In this document: piece after piece, positions 53,960 to 62,341 of the stretch
How positions within the stretch are numbered: position 1 is the first letter of the stretch
Layout: each line of letters starts with the position of its first letter
DNA from: Dysgonomonas sp. Marseille-P4361
Lineage (GTDB): Bacteria > Bacteroidota > Bacteroidia > Bacteroidales > Dysgonomonadaceae
Length of the DNA: 64,000 bases
Reading direction: 5' to 3'
Assembly (NCBI RefSeq): GCF_900343125.1
Contig: NZ_OPYL01000007.1
Coordinates: forward strand, 1-64,000
Program-made: the position numbers and the translations under genes
The notes under the pieces: generated by a model
What the model saw: only the letters and a program-made list of their open reading frames with translations
Told to the model about the DNA's origin: nothing
Database searches by the model: none

Positions 53960-54655
53960 GTGATAAGAATAAAAAACTTAAATAAAACCTACTTCAACGG
54001 AGCTCCATTGCATGTATTGAAAGGTATCAATCTGGATATAGATAGAGGAGAGTTAGTCTCTATTATGGGGGCATCCGGTTCAGGAAAATCTACATTGTTG
54101 AATATTCTGGGTATTCTAGACAGTTATGATACTGGGGAATATTATCTTGACAATGTTTTTATTAAAAATCAAAGTGAGACTAAAGCTGCAGAATTGAGAA
54201 ATGAAAAGATTGGCTTTATCTTTCAATCTTTCAACCTGATCTCATTTAAAAATGCATTGGAAAATGTAGCTCTGCCCCTATATTATAAAGGAGTTAGCCG
54301 AAAAAAGAGAAACATAATGGCTATGGAGTATCTTGATAAAATGGGGCTGGCAAGTCATGCCGATCACATGCCAAGTGAACTTTCGGGAGGGCAAAAGCAA
54401 CGTGTAGCGATTGCCAGAGCGTTGATTTCTCAACCTCAAATCATTTTGGCTGATGAACCCACCGGAGCACTTGATAGTAAAACTTCACGAGAAGTGATGG
54501 AACTCTTGCGACAGATAAATGCAGATGATGGTATAACTATGATTATAGTTACGCACGAGCAGGCTGTTGCCGATGCTACAAATAAAGTTATCCATATCAA
54601 AGACGGGATAATTGGATCTATTCAAGTGAATGAAAATCCGGTTATAGTAATGTAA
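53960..54655 (+). CDS. ABC transporter ATP-binding protein (MacB/LolD type)
   Basis: A 231-residue ATPase. Walker A GASGSGKST (about 37-45), Q-loop in FIFQSFNL, signature LSGGQKQRVAIARAL, Walker B IILADEPTGALD, switch His in VTHEQAVA. Start is GTG 53960, preceded by AAAAAGAGA; no better ATG is available. First gene of a five-gene exporter operon. Confidence 0.93.
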   Translation: MIRIKNLNKTYFNGAPLHVLKGINLDIDRGELVSIMGASGSGKSTLLNILGILDSYDTGEYYLDNVFIKNQSETKAAELRNEKIGFIFQSFNLISFKNALENVALPLYYKGVSRKKRNIMAMEYLDKMGLASHADHMPSELSGGQKQRVAIARALISQPQIILADEPTGALDSKTSREVMELLRQINADDGITMIIVTHEQAVADATNKVIHIKDGIIGSIQVNENPVIVM

Positions 54656-54668
54656 TTCGATACATAAT

Positions 54669-55931
54669 ATGTTTGATTTTGACTCCTTACGGGAAATATT
54701 CTCTACAATAAAAAGAAACAAGCTTCGGACAGCCTTGACCGGATTTGCCGTAGCATGGGGTATTCTCATGCTGATCGTATTACTGGCAGCCGGTAATGGA
54801 CTAAAGAACGGAGTTACCTCTAACTTCAGAAATAGGGCTCAAAATTCAGTGACATTATGGCCGGGATGGACTTCGATGCCTTATCAGGGATTACCTTCAA
54901 ATAGAAACATACGATTCGATCATAAAGATTATGATTTGATAAGGAATAGAATTCCAGAGGTCGAGTATGTATCGGTACGGGTTTCTCAAAGTGTAACGAT
55001 CTCATATGGTGAAGAATATGGAGCATGGCGCTTGGAGGGAGTATCACAAGATGCAGCTCATATTAATAATATTAAAGTCTTAGCTGGAAATGGACGTTTT
55101 CTTAATAAGCTGGATGTTGATAACAGACGAAAAGTTGTTGTGATTAGTCCAGAAATGCAACGACTTTTGTTTAAAAAAGAAGACCCTTTAGGTAAATATG
55201 TAATAGCGAATGGAATCGCCTATCAGGTGATTGGGGTTTATGATGATTCGGATATGTTTATGAATACGCCTCCGGCTTATATTCCGTTTACTACGGCACA
55301 AATGCTATATAATAAGGGATGGGGATTTCGTCAAATTGAATTTACGGTTAAAGGTATAACGGATATTAATGAAAATAAAGTTTTTATCGATAAGGTAAGA
55401 AGGCAAATGTCTCAATTACATAAGTTTGATCCTTCAGACCGATCGGCTCTTTATATCCGTAATACAGCAGAAGAAGTAGCAGAGACAAACTTTATCTTCA
55501 ATTTCATTAATCTGTTTCTTATGGGAGTAGGGATACTATCTCTTATGGCTGGAATTGTAGGGGTTGGAAATATTATGCTCATCACGGTAAAAGAACGAAC
55601 CAGAGAAATAGGAATTCGTAAGGCTATAGGTGCAACTCCGGCTTCGGTGCTGAGATTAATAATCTTTGAATCGATCCTTATAACAACAGCTGCCGGATAT
55701 ATTGGATTGTTGATAGGTGTTGTCGCAACTGAAATTTTTAGTAGATCATTGGATGCCGGGCCAACGAAGGCTGCTATGGACAATCCTACTATATTTAAAG
55801 ATCCGACTGTAGATCTGGGGGTCGTAGCATTGGCTACTTTTATTCTAGTTATTGCCGGAGTTGTAGCCGGATTGATTCCTGCATTAAAAGCTACCCGTAT
55901 TAAGCCAATTGAGGCAATGAGAAACGAATAA
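54669..55931 (+). CDS. ABC transporter permease (MacB/FtsX type), first
   Basis: A 420-residue permease with the MacB topology: one helix near 25-45, a large periplasmic MacB_PCD domain (about 50-270), then three helices (about 290-315, 335-365, 380-405) of the FtsX domain. EIGIRKAIGATPASVLRLIIFESILITTAAGYIG and the terminal ALKATRIKPIEAMRNE are diagnostic. It lacks a fused ATPase. Paralogue of the next gene; the two probably form a heterodimer. Confidence 0.92.
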   Translation: MFDFDSLREIFSTIKRNKLRTALTGFAVAWGILMLIVLLAAGNGLKNGVTSNFRNRAQNSVTLWPGWTSMPYQGLPSNRNIRFDHKDYDLIRNRIPEVEYVSVRVSQSVTISYGEEYGAWRLEGVSQDAAHINNIKVLAGNGRFLNKLDVDNRRKVVVISPEMQRLLFKKEDPLGKYVIANGIAYQVIGVYDDSDMFMNTPPAYIPFTTAQMLYNKGWGFRQIEFTVKGITDINENKVFIDKVRRQMSQLHKFDPSDRSALYIRNTAEEVAETNFIFNFINLFLMGVGILSLMAGIVGVGNIMLITVKERTREIGIRKAIGATPASVLRLIIFESILITTAAGYIGLLIGVVATEIFSRSLDAGPTKAAMDNPTIFKDPTVDLGVVALATFILVIAGVVAGLIPALKATRIKPIEAMRNE

Positions 55932-55943
55932 TAAAAACGAAAG

Positions 55944-57203
55944 ATGTTTAATTTAGATAGTTGGCAAGAAATATGGGTAACAATAACCCGCAATAAACTA
56001 CGAAGCTTTTTAACCGGCTTCGGGGTATTCTGGGGCATATTCATGCTTGTTCTTTTGATAGGGATAGGTAATTCTTTGCAGGGTAGTATTTCTCAAAACT
56101 TCGAAGGTTTTGCTTCCAATTCTTGTTTCTTCTTTACAGAACGAACTAGCGAGGCTTACAAAGGTTATCGTAAAGGTCGTTGGTGGAGTATGAATGTGAG
56201 AGATGTAAAGCTAATCAGACAAAAAGCACAGTCGGTAGAATATATGTCTCCCGTATTGTTTATTGGTGGAGGAGACAGAAATGTTGTGCGAGGACAAAAA
56301 TCAGGATCGTATGGAGTAAGAGGTATTTACCCAGACCATTTCAAAATAGAAGGAATGCACATCCTTTCGGGGCGTTTGTTTAATGAATTGGATATTGATC
56401 AGAGTCGTAAAGTTTGTGTTATAGGTAAAGAAGTTTATGAAACTCTTTTTCAACCAGGAGAGGTGGCTGATGGACAGTTTATAAGGGTAAATGGTATTTA
56501 TTTTCAGGTCATAGGTGTTATTCGTCCTAAATCAAAGATTTCTATAGGAGGTAATGTGGAGGAGTCTATTTTCTTACCTTTCTCCACAACTCAACGGACT
56601 TTCAATCAGGGACAAAATATATATTTTATGGCTTGTACAGCTAAGCCCGGATACCCGGCTTCGATGGTAGAGCAAGAGGTGAAGGCTATCGTGAAAGAAG
56701 CGCATGATATAGCTCCAACAGATGAGAAGGCAATGGGTAGTTTCAATGTTGAGAAGCAATTTATGATGTTTGAGAATCTGTTTAAAGGAATAGATATACT
56801 AATATGGGTAGTCGGTATTGGTGCTTTATTATCAGGTATTATAGGTATCAGTAATATTATGCTTGTTACTGTGCGTGAACGAACAAGAGAGATCGGGGTT
56901 CGTCGTGCCATAGGTGCAAAGCCGATTTCTATAATGATTCAGATAATGAGCGAAAGCTTTGTGTTGACCGCGATTGCCGGCATGTCGGGATTGTTGATCG
57001 GAGTAGGACTGTTGGAAATAATCGGTAAGGTGATAACGATGATGATGGGAGCAGGTGGAAATGTTGTGATACCTCCTTTTATGTCTTTCTCTACAGGAAT
57101 GATTGCCCTTGGTATATTAACCGTATCGGGTATTTTGGCCGGATTGATGCCTGCAATGCGGGCATTGAAGATTAAAGCCATAGATGCCATCAGAGAAGAA
57201 TAA
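55944..57203 (+). CDS. ABC transporter permease (MacB/FtsX type), second
   Basis: A 419-residue paralogue of the preceding permease, 12 bases downstream. Same helix-PCD-three-helix layout, with REIGVRRAIGAKPISIMIQIMSESFVLTAIAGMSG and AMRALKIKAIDAIREE. Sequence identity between the two is moderate, so the duplication is old and each may contact a different side of the substrate path. Confidence 0.92.
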   Translation: MFNLDSWQEIWVTITRNKLRSFLTGFGVFWGIFMLVLLIGIGNSLQGSISQNFEGFASNSCFFFTERTSEAYKGYRKGRWWSMNVRDVKLIRQKAQSVEYMSPVLFIGGGDRNVVRGQKSGSYGVRGIYPDHFKIEGMHILSGRLFNELDIDQSRKVCVIGKEVYETLFQPGEVADGQFIRVNGIYFQVIGVIRPKSKISIGGNVEESIFLPFSTTQRTFNQGQNIYFMACTAKPGYPASMVEQEVKAIVKEAHDIAPTDEKAMGSFNVEKQFMMFENLFKGIDILIWVVGIGALLSGIIGISNIMLVTVRERTREIGVRRAIGAKPISIMIQIMSESFVLTAIAGMSGLLIGVGLLEIIGKVITMMMGAGGNVVIPPFMSFSTGMIALGILTVSGILAGLMPAMRALKIKAIDAIREE

Positions 57204-57330
57204 AATTATCTATAATAGATTGATATTAAATGAAAATAATAGAAAGGTAACGGGTAGTAGGAACAGTTCAGAATTTGTCACTTTTGTTACTTTTTAGTTA
57301 AAATAGGAAATTATAAAATAAAATAAGCAT

Positions 57331-58467
57331 ATGAAAAAGGTTCTCAAAATTGCTCTGCTTCTTATCCTGGGATTTATTGTTCTAGGTACATTTTTTTTCC
57401 TTTGGAAAAAATCGCAGCCCAAAGAGATTATTTATGAAGTTGTATCTCCTCAAACCGGAAATGTAGAAAATACTTCAGTTGCTACAGGCTCTGTATCTCC
57501 TCGCGACGAGATTTTAATCAAACCTCAAATATCGGGGATTGTATCAGAGGTACTTAAAGAAGCTGGTGACTTTGTTAAGGTTGGAGATATTATTGCTACT
57601 GTAAAAGTCGTTCCGGATGTTTCTCAATTAAACTCGGCAGAATCGAGAGTTAGCATAGCTCAGATTAACTTAAATCAGATAAAAGCTGAATATGAGCGTC
57701 AGAAAGAACTCTATGGAAAAGGAATTATCGCTAAAGAAGAAATGGATAAGTCAGAAGCTGATTATAAGAAAGCTCAGGAAGAATTAGAGAATTCGAAAGA
57801 CAATCTGGATATTGTAAAAACGGGTATTTCTAAAAAAACAGCTCAATATAGTAATACTCAGATTCGTTCTACTATAACAGGTATGATTCTTGACGTTCCT
57901 GTAAAAGCGGGTAACTCTGTTATTCAAGCGAATACTTTCAACGATGGAACAACTATCGCTACGGTAGCCAATATGAATGATATGATTTTTATCGGAAAAA
58001 TTGACGAAACTGAAGTAGGACGTGTGCATACAGGTATGCCTATAAAACTGTCAATAGGAGCAATTGAGAATAAGAAATTTGATGCGATATTAGAATATAT
58101 TTCACCAAAAGGAGTAGAAGAAAATGGGGCAATCCTTTTCGAAATAAAGGCAGCTGCTGTAATTCCTGATACAGTAACAGTGCGTGCAGGATATAGTGCA
58201 AATGCTGAAATAGTATTAGCCAAAGCAGAAAATGTATTGACAATACCAGAAAGTACAATTTCTTTCAGTAACGATTCGGCTTATGTATATGTGCTAAAAG
58301 ATACGACAAACCATAAACAGCAGTTTGATAAGAAAAATATAAAAATAGGATTGTCTGACGGAATCAAAGTGGAAGTGAAATCCGGATTAAGTAGCAGTGA
58401 TAAAGTTCGAGGTAATGTTGTAGCTGATAAACCAAAGGTGATGACAGCAGAACATCAACTAAATTAA
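57331..58467 (+). CDS. Periplasmic adaptor subunit (MacA/HlyD family)
   Basis: A 378-residue membrane-fusion protein: N-terminal anchor helix (8-26), lipoyl-like halves flanking a coiled-coil hairpin (about 95-165: QLNSAESRVSIAQINLNQIKAEYERQ; EEMDKSEADYKKAQEELENSKDNL), then beta-barrel and membrane-proximal domains. It bridges the ABC permeases and the TolC-like protein encoded next. Confidence 0.92.
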   Translation: MKKVLKIALLLILGFIVLGTFFFLWKKSQPKEIIYEVVSPQTGNVENTSVATGSVSPRDEILIKPQISGIVSEVLKEAGDFVKVGDIIATVKVVPDVSQLNSAESRVSIAQINLNQIKAEYERQKELYGKGIIAKEEMDKSEADYKKAQEELENSKDNLDIVKTGISKKTAQYSNTQIRSTITGMILDVPVKAGNSVIQANTFNDGTTIATVANMNDMIFIGKIDETEVGRVHTGMPIKLSIGAIENKKFDAILEYISPKGVEENGAILFEIKAAAVIPDTVTVRAGYSANAEIVLAKAENVLTIPESTISFSNDSAYVYVLKDTTNHKQQFDKKNIKIGLSDGIKVEVKSGLSSSDKVRGNVVADKPKVMTAEHQLN

Positions 58468-58478
58468 ATTGAGAGTAT

Positions 58479-59819
58479 ATGAAGAAATATATAATATTGT
58501 TTGCTATAGCTGTTGGTTCTACCTGCATGCAAGCTCAGGAAAGATGGTCGTTAAGACAATGTGTTGACTATGCGATAGAAAATAATATTGATCTGAAACA
58601 ACAATCTCTGAATGTACAAAACGCAGAGATAGAACTTAGCACGAATAAGAATAGCCGTTTGCCAGACCTGAATGCAAATGCAAATCAGTCTTTCAATTTT
58701 GGACAAAGTTTGGATTATAAGACGAATACATATACATCGAATAATGCGTCGGGTACCAATTTCTCTATATCGTCTTCTATCCCAATTTTCACAGGTTTTC
58801 GTATTCCAAATCAGATTAAGGCAAGTGAGTTTAACTTACTGGCTGCAACAGAGGGATTGAACAAAGCAAAAGAGAATCTAGAGTTGCAGGTTGTGTCTTT
58901 GTTTTTGGATATTTTGTTCAAAAAAGAAATATTAAAAGCTTATCAGGAACAAGCTACTCTTTCGGCGCAACAAGTAGAACGTACAGAAGCGCTTGTGAAT
59001 GCAGATAAAGTAGCAAAGTCTCAACTGTTTGATATGAAAGCACAACAAGCACGTGATGACTTGAATGTTACAATGGCTGAGAATGATCTTGCTTTGTCTT
59101 TGTTGAATCTGTCGCAAGCACTAAATCTACCTAAATCTGATAGTTTTGATATTGAGGAGCCTGTAATCAGTGAAGATGTTATAGGTGCTAATATGTCGAG
59201 TCTGTTACCTCCTGATCATGTATATCAGGTAGCGCTGGGTATCAAACCGCATATCAAGGAAGCAGAATATAATTTGGAAAGCAGTAAAAAGAATCTAAAA
59301 GTGGCACAGTCAGAATATTGGCCAACAGTAGGATTAGGATTGTCATACAGTAATGGATTTAACCATATCTATAATGACGAAGTAGTGAATGCAAGTGTTT
59401 CTGATCAGCTAAAAAACAACTCTCGTAAAGCTATTGGGATAAGTCTGAGTATCCCTATTTTTAATCGTTTTAGAGTGCGTAATCAAGTAAGGGCAGCGAA
59501 ACTGAATATTGAGAACCAAACATTAGCTTTAGATAATATCCGATTAGCTCTTTACAAAGAAATTCAACAAGCTTATCAGAGTGCAACATCTGCTCAGGCA
59601 AAATTTATTTCTACTGAAAAATCCTTAGAAGCAGCGGATGAAGCCTTTAAGTATGCAAGAGAACGCTATGAAGTCGGGAAATCGACTGTGTTTGAGTACA
59701 ATGAGGCTCAGACAAAGCTACTGACCAGCAAGTCGGATCAGATACAAGCAAAATACGATTATATATTCAGATCAAAAATTCTTGATTTTTACCAAGGAAA
59801 AGAAATTGATATAAGATAA
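58479..59819 (+). CDS. TolC-family outer-membrane efflux protein
   Basis: A 446-residue outer-membrane channel subunit (signal peptide to about 19, MQAQ). Two OEP repeats of long helices and barrel strands, with WSLRQCVDYAIENNIDLKQQ at the start and the second repeat from LGIKPHIKEAEYNLESSKKNLKVAQSEYWPTVGLG. It completes the tripartite exporter. Substrate unknown: drugs, peptides or lipoproteins. Confidence 0.92.
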   Translation: MKKYIILFAIAVGSTCMQAQERWSLRQCVDYAIENNIDLKQQSLNVQNAEIELSTNKNSRLPDLNANANQSFNFGQSLDYKTNTYTSNNASGTNFSISSSIPIFTGFRIPNQIKASEFNLLAATEGLNKAKENLELQVVSLFLDILFKKEILKAYQEQATLSAQQVERTEALVNADKVAKSQLFDMKAQQARDDLNVTMAENDLALSLLNLSQALNLPKSDSFDIEEPVISEDVIGANMSSLLPPDHVYQVALGIKPHIKEAEYNLESSKKNLKVAQSEYWPTVGLGLSYSNGFNHIYNDEVVNASVSDQLKNNSRKAIGISLSIPIFNRFRVRNQVRAAKLNIENQTLALDNIRLALYKEIQQAYQSATSAQAKFISTEKSLEAADEAFKYARERYEVGKSTVFEYNEAQTKLLTSKSDQIQAKYDYIFRSKILDFYQGKEIDIR

Positions 59820-59845
59820 GTTTAGTGACCTCTTTATATTATGAG

Positions 59846-59884
59846 AGCACCTGTGAAGAGTAATTTTCACAGGTGCTTTCTTTC
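59846..59884. terminator. Terminator after the exporter operon
   Basis: AGCACCTGTGAA and TTCACAGGTGCT form a 12-base stem with an 8-base loop, followed by TTCTTTC. Confidence 0.85.
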
Positions 59885-59905
59885 AGAGATGTATTTTGTG
59901 TATAA

Positions 59906-60757
59906 TTAAATCCCTATCATTAGACCTATTGTGTAAGTATTTAGTTCAGGTCCCTTATTGGTCTTAAAGAGTGAGAATGGAGAATAATAGCCATAAACAG
60001 CAAATCCGTTGAAGCCAACTTGCATTCTTAATCGTAAATCAATTGGACGCATATTCAGATCTTTACCTTTGTCTTCTACATGTTTTTCATCTTCTATATA
60101 ATATTTGACCTGTGACTTGGAATAGAACTTAAAGAAAGCTACAGCGCCTCCTGATATATGAAAGTTTCCAGTTTGATACTCTAGCAGTAGAGGTACTGTC
60201 AAGTAATAGGAGAGAAGCTTGGTTGACTTATAAGTTATGCCTTGGGGAGCGGGCTCAAAAAAGGCTATTCCATCCTTTTTTGTTAATGCAGCATTCGTAT
60301 CGAAATGATAGCGAGACCATTCTGTTCCTAGTCCGCTTAATAGTAGCCAATGGTTCCCTAGTTGCTTGTCGACAGTGAATAGATTGAACGTGAAATTATG
60401 AGAAGTACTCATTTTTAGAGTACTGAGTGGGCTATCGTCACTATTATAATTCATAAAACCCATACCGACTCCAGTCCAGCTTGGACTTAAATTTTTCTTA
60501 CCTTTCTTACTCCCCCAAAAGAAATTGATATTATAGGAAGAACCGTTATACAAAATGCTACTTGATTCTGTGTCATTTTTCGATTCTACTATTTTCTCAG
60601 TTTCCGTAATTGTAGTGACAGTATGCCCGGTTATCGAATCTGTTGTTATGATGGTAGAGGTTGTTTTTATAATTGTATCCTGAGGTAGTATGATCTCTTC
60701 AGCATAAATTGATAAAAAGCATAGAATTGATAAGGGTAGAGTTATTATTCTTTTCAT
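59906..60757 (-). CDS. Secreted outer-membrane beta-barrel-like protein
   Basis: A 283-residue protein with a signal peptide (to about 19, IYA) and C-terminal beta-strands typical of the PorT-like outer-membrane barrel group: NHWLLLSGLGTEWSRYHF, LLSYYLTVPLLLEYQTGNFHISGGAVAFFKFYSK, LRLRMQVGFNGFAVYGYYSPFSLFK and the end YTIGLMIGI. A Thr/Glu-rich stretch (about 25-70) precedes the barrel. Last gene of the ECF sigma operon, and probably a target or effector of that envelope-response system. Confidence 0.75.
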   Translation of the reverse strand: MKRIITLPLSILCFLSIYAEEIILPQDTIIKTTSTIITTDSITGHTVTTITETEKIVESKNDTESSSILYNGSSYNINFFWGSKKGKKNLSPSWTGVGMGFMNYNSDDSPLSTLKMSTSHNFTFNLFTVDKQLGNHWLLLSGLGTEWSRYHFDTNAALTKKDGIAFFEPAPQGITYKSTKLLSYYLTVPLLLEYQTGNFHISGGAVAFFKFYSKSQVKYYIEDEKHVEDKGKDLNMRPIDLRLRMQVGFNGFAVYGYYSPFSLFKTNKGPELNTYTIGLMIGI

Positions 60758-60761
60758 AGTG

Positions 60762-61247
60762 CTATTGTAATTTTAAACGTTTATTGTTTATGTATATAAA
60801 TAAATCCTTTAGTTTCTTCAGTTCATGATCTAGTTTCTTAGAAGAGAAATCTCCTCTTAAGAAAACGAGGGTGATCTTACCATCTTTTATTCTATATAGG
60901 ATGAATTCATTTTCTTCTTTAGATTTGTTCTTTCCTAGAAAATATGAACCGGATTCTATCTTTCCATTCTTTTTAGCCTCTGATATAATGAGTTTATTGT
61001 CAATATCCGCTTTTACTGCGGTCGTAATCTCCGATTCTACGATAGGGCTATAGTTAATAATAAGGCTTTTATAGAAAGAGATATTACTTTTGGGTGAAAG
61101 CACATCAGTCGAAAGTTGTACGAGTATAGATCCCTCGCGTTTTCCGTATTTGTCGAATATATCTTTTATCCTCAAATGATCTTGTGCAAAAACTGATATG
61201 CTAAATACTTGAGAGATACATAATAGTATTAATAACTTATATTTCAT
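60762..61247 (-). CDS. Secreted protein of unknown function in the ECF sigma operon
   Basis: A 161-residue exported protein. The start at ATG 61247 is chosen because it opens a standard signal peptide (KYKLLILLCISQVFSISVFAQ); the longer frame from 61298 would put 17 residues before it and overlap the upstream gene. The mature part (FDKYGKREGSILVQLSTDVL; FLRGDFSSKKLDHELKKLKDLFIYIN) resembles the small DUF4252/DUF6108-type proteins often found with ECF sigma and anti-sigma genes in Bacteroidetes; I am not certain of the family. Confidence 0.7.
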   Translation of the reverse strand: MKYKLLILLCISQVFSISVFAQDHLRIKDIFDKYGKREGSILVQLSTDVLSPKSNISFYKSLIINYSPIVESEITTAVKADIDNKLIISEAKKNGKIESGSYFLGKNKSKEENEFILYRIKDGKITLVFLRGDFSSKKLDHELKKLKDLFIYINNKRLKLQ

Positions 61248-61257
61248 AGGTCGTATT

Positions 61258-61704
61258 TTATTCTGTGAAAAGATCCAAAATATCGATTTGTGATTCAACT
61301 ATAGATTCATCCATATCAGTGACATTTTTAATGGAGTTTAGAGCTTCATCGTTTATAATATCTATGTCGGTTGTCTTATTTCCATTGATATATACAATTG
61401 ACTTATTGGCGCTGTTATCGATCCGAAGAGTGAAAATCATAAAAAGACCAACTATGATAGCTATACTGGCAGCAATGCTTATCCAAGGCTTTATGTTGAA
61501 TTTTTTCTTTTTTCCAATAGTTTCTTTTGTGTCAGATTCTGAGTTTTTAGATAACTCTGTAATGAAGAATTGGAATATTGGGGCATATATTTTATGGCGT
61601 TCTTCAATTTCAGGCTGACCAAAATAATTTCGAAGTATCTGCTCTTCTTCGAGAGTAGATTCTCCGTCGAAATATCTTTCTAATATTTTATCTATATCTT
61701 TCAT
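61258..61704 (-). CDS. Putative anti-sigma factor (single-pass membrane protein)
   Basis: A 148-residue protein: N-terminal cytoplasmic helical part (KDIDKILERYFDGESTLEEEQILRNYF, about 1-60), one membrane helix at about 77-97 (ISIAASIAIIVGLFMIF) and a short acidic periplasmic tail. The topology and place, 5 bases downstream of an ECF sigma gene, fit an anti-sigma factor. No zinc ZAS motif is seen. Confidence 0.75.
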   Translation of the reverse strand: MKDIDKILERYFDGESTLEEEQILRNYFGQPEIEERHKIYAPIFQFFITELSKNSESDTKETIGKKKKFNIKPWISIAASIAIIVGLFMIFTLRIDNSANKSIVYINGNKTTDIDIINDEALNSIKNVTDMDESIVESQIDILDLFTE

Positions 61705-61709
61705 GCCTA

Positions 61710-62219
61710 CTATTTGTTATTGTAACTATTGCTGACCTTTAAGAAAGAGTCTCTAACCATTTTCCTTGCGCGTGATAAGTTTACCCTTACAGCACTTTCT
61801 TCACTCCCCATGATATGAGCTATTTCAGCGAGTTCAAATCCTTCTATATCACGCATTTTTATAATCCGTTTTTGTGTATTGGGTAGAGATTCGATAATAT
61901 TTCTGATAATAGAAGCATTATCTTGTTGTTCGGTATACATGTATGGAGTTAGCGTACCTTCTGCAATACTTATATTATCCAGAGGGATATTGTGTTTCTC
62001 TACCCTTAACTTATCAATACATATGTTTTTTAAAGTTTGCATAGCATAACCTCCTACATTCGGATGATTATCAAGCTGATCCTTGATTCTCCAAAGCTTA
62101 AGATAAGTCTCTTGGACAGCATCTTCAGCTTCAGTTTCATCCTTTAATATATTTCGGGCAAAACTTTGCAGTTTTTCACGAAGAGGAATGACTACTATTT
62201 TAAACTTTTCTAACTCCAT
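61710..62219 (-). CDS. ECF RNA polymerase sigma factor
   Basis: A 169-residue sigma-70 family protein with region 2 (FARNILKDETEAEDAVQETYLKLWR, about 18-43) and region 4 (IIRNIIESLPNTQKRIIKMRDIEGFELAEIAHIMGSEESAVRVNLSRARKMVRD, about 108-160). First gene of a four-gene operon: sigma, anti-sigma-like, secreted protein, outer-membrane barrel. Such operons usually autoregulate; the target promoter motif was not identified. Confidence 0.93.
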   Translation of the reverse strand: MELEKFKIVVIPLREKLQSFARNILKDETEAEDAVQETYLKLWRIKDQLDNHPNVGGYAMQTLKNICIDKLRVEKHNIPLDNISIAEGTLTPYMYTEQQDNASIIRNIIESLPNTQKRIIKMRDIEGFELAEIAHIMGSEESAVRVNLSRARKMVRDSFLKVSNSYNNK

Positions 62220-62275
62220 TTATAATGATAACGAGATAAGAACTAAAATGTAACATTAAAAATGTACTTTTTTGA

Positions 62276-62317
62276 AAAAAGAGTTATAAGTGATGGATAA
62301 CCAGCTTATAACTCTTT
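62276..62317 (-). terminator. Terminator of the aldehyde dehydrogenase gene
   Basis: AAAGAGTTATAAG (62278-62290) and CTTATAACTCTTT (62305-62317) form a 13-base stem with a 14-base loop; on the minus strand the stem is followed by a T-run. Confidence 0.85.
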
Positions 62318-62341
62318 AGAAATAATTATTTATTTTATCTT

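Noticed and set aside
55451-56044. 197-codon open frame on the minus strand across the two permease genes
   Set aside because: It is antisense to strongly conserved MacB/FtsX permeases, has no recognisable domain, and mirrors the codon use of the sense genes.
59906-62219. ECF sigma operon as regulator of one of the SusC transporters
   Set aside because: Neither SusC protein has the N-terminal STN domain needed for anti-sigma signalling, and the sigma operon is far from both.
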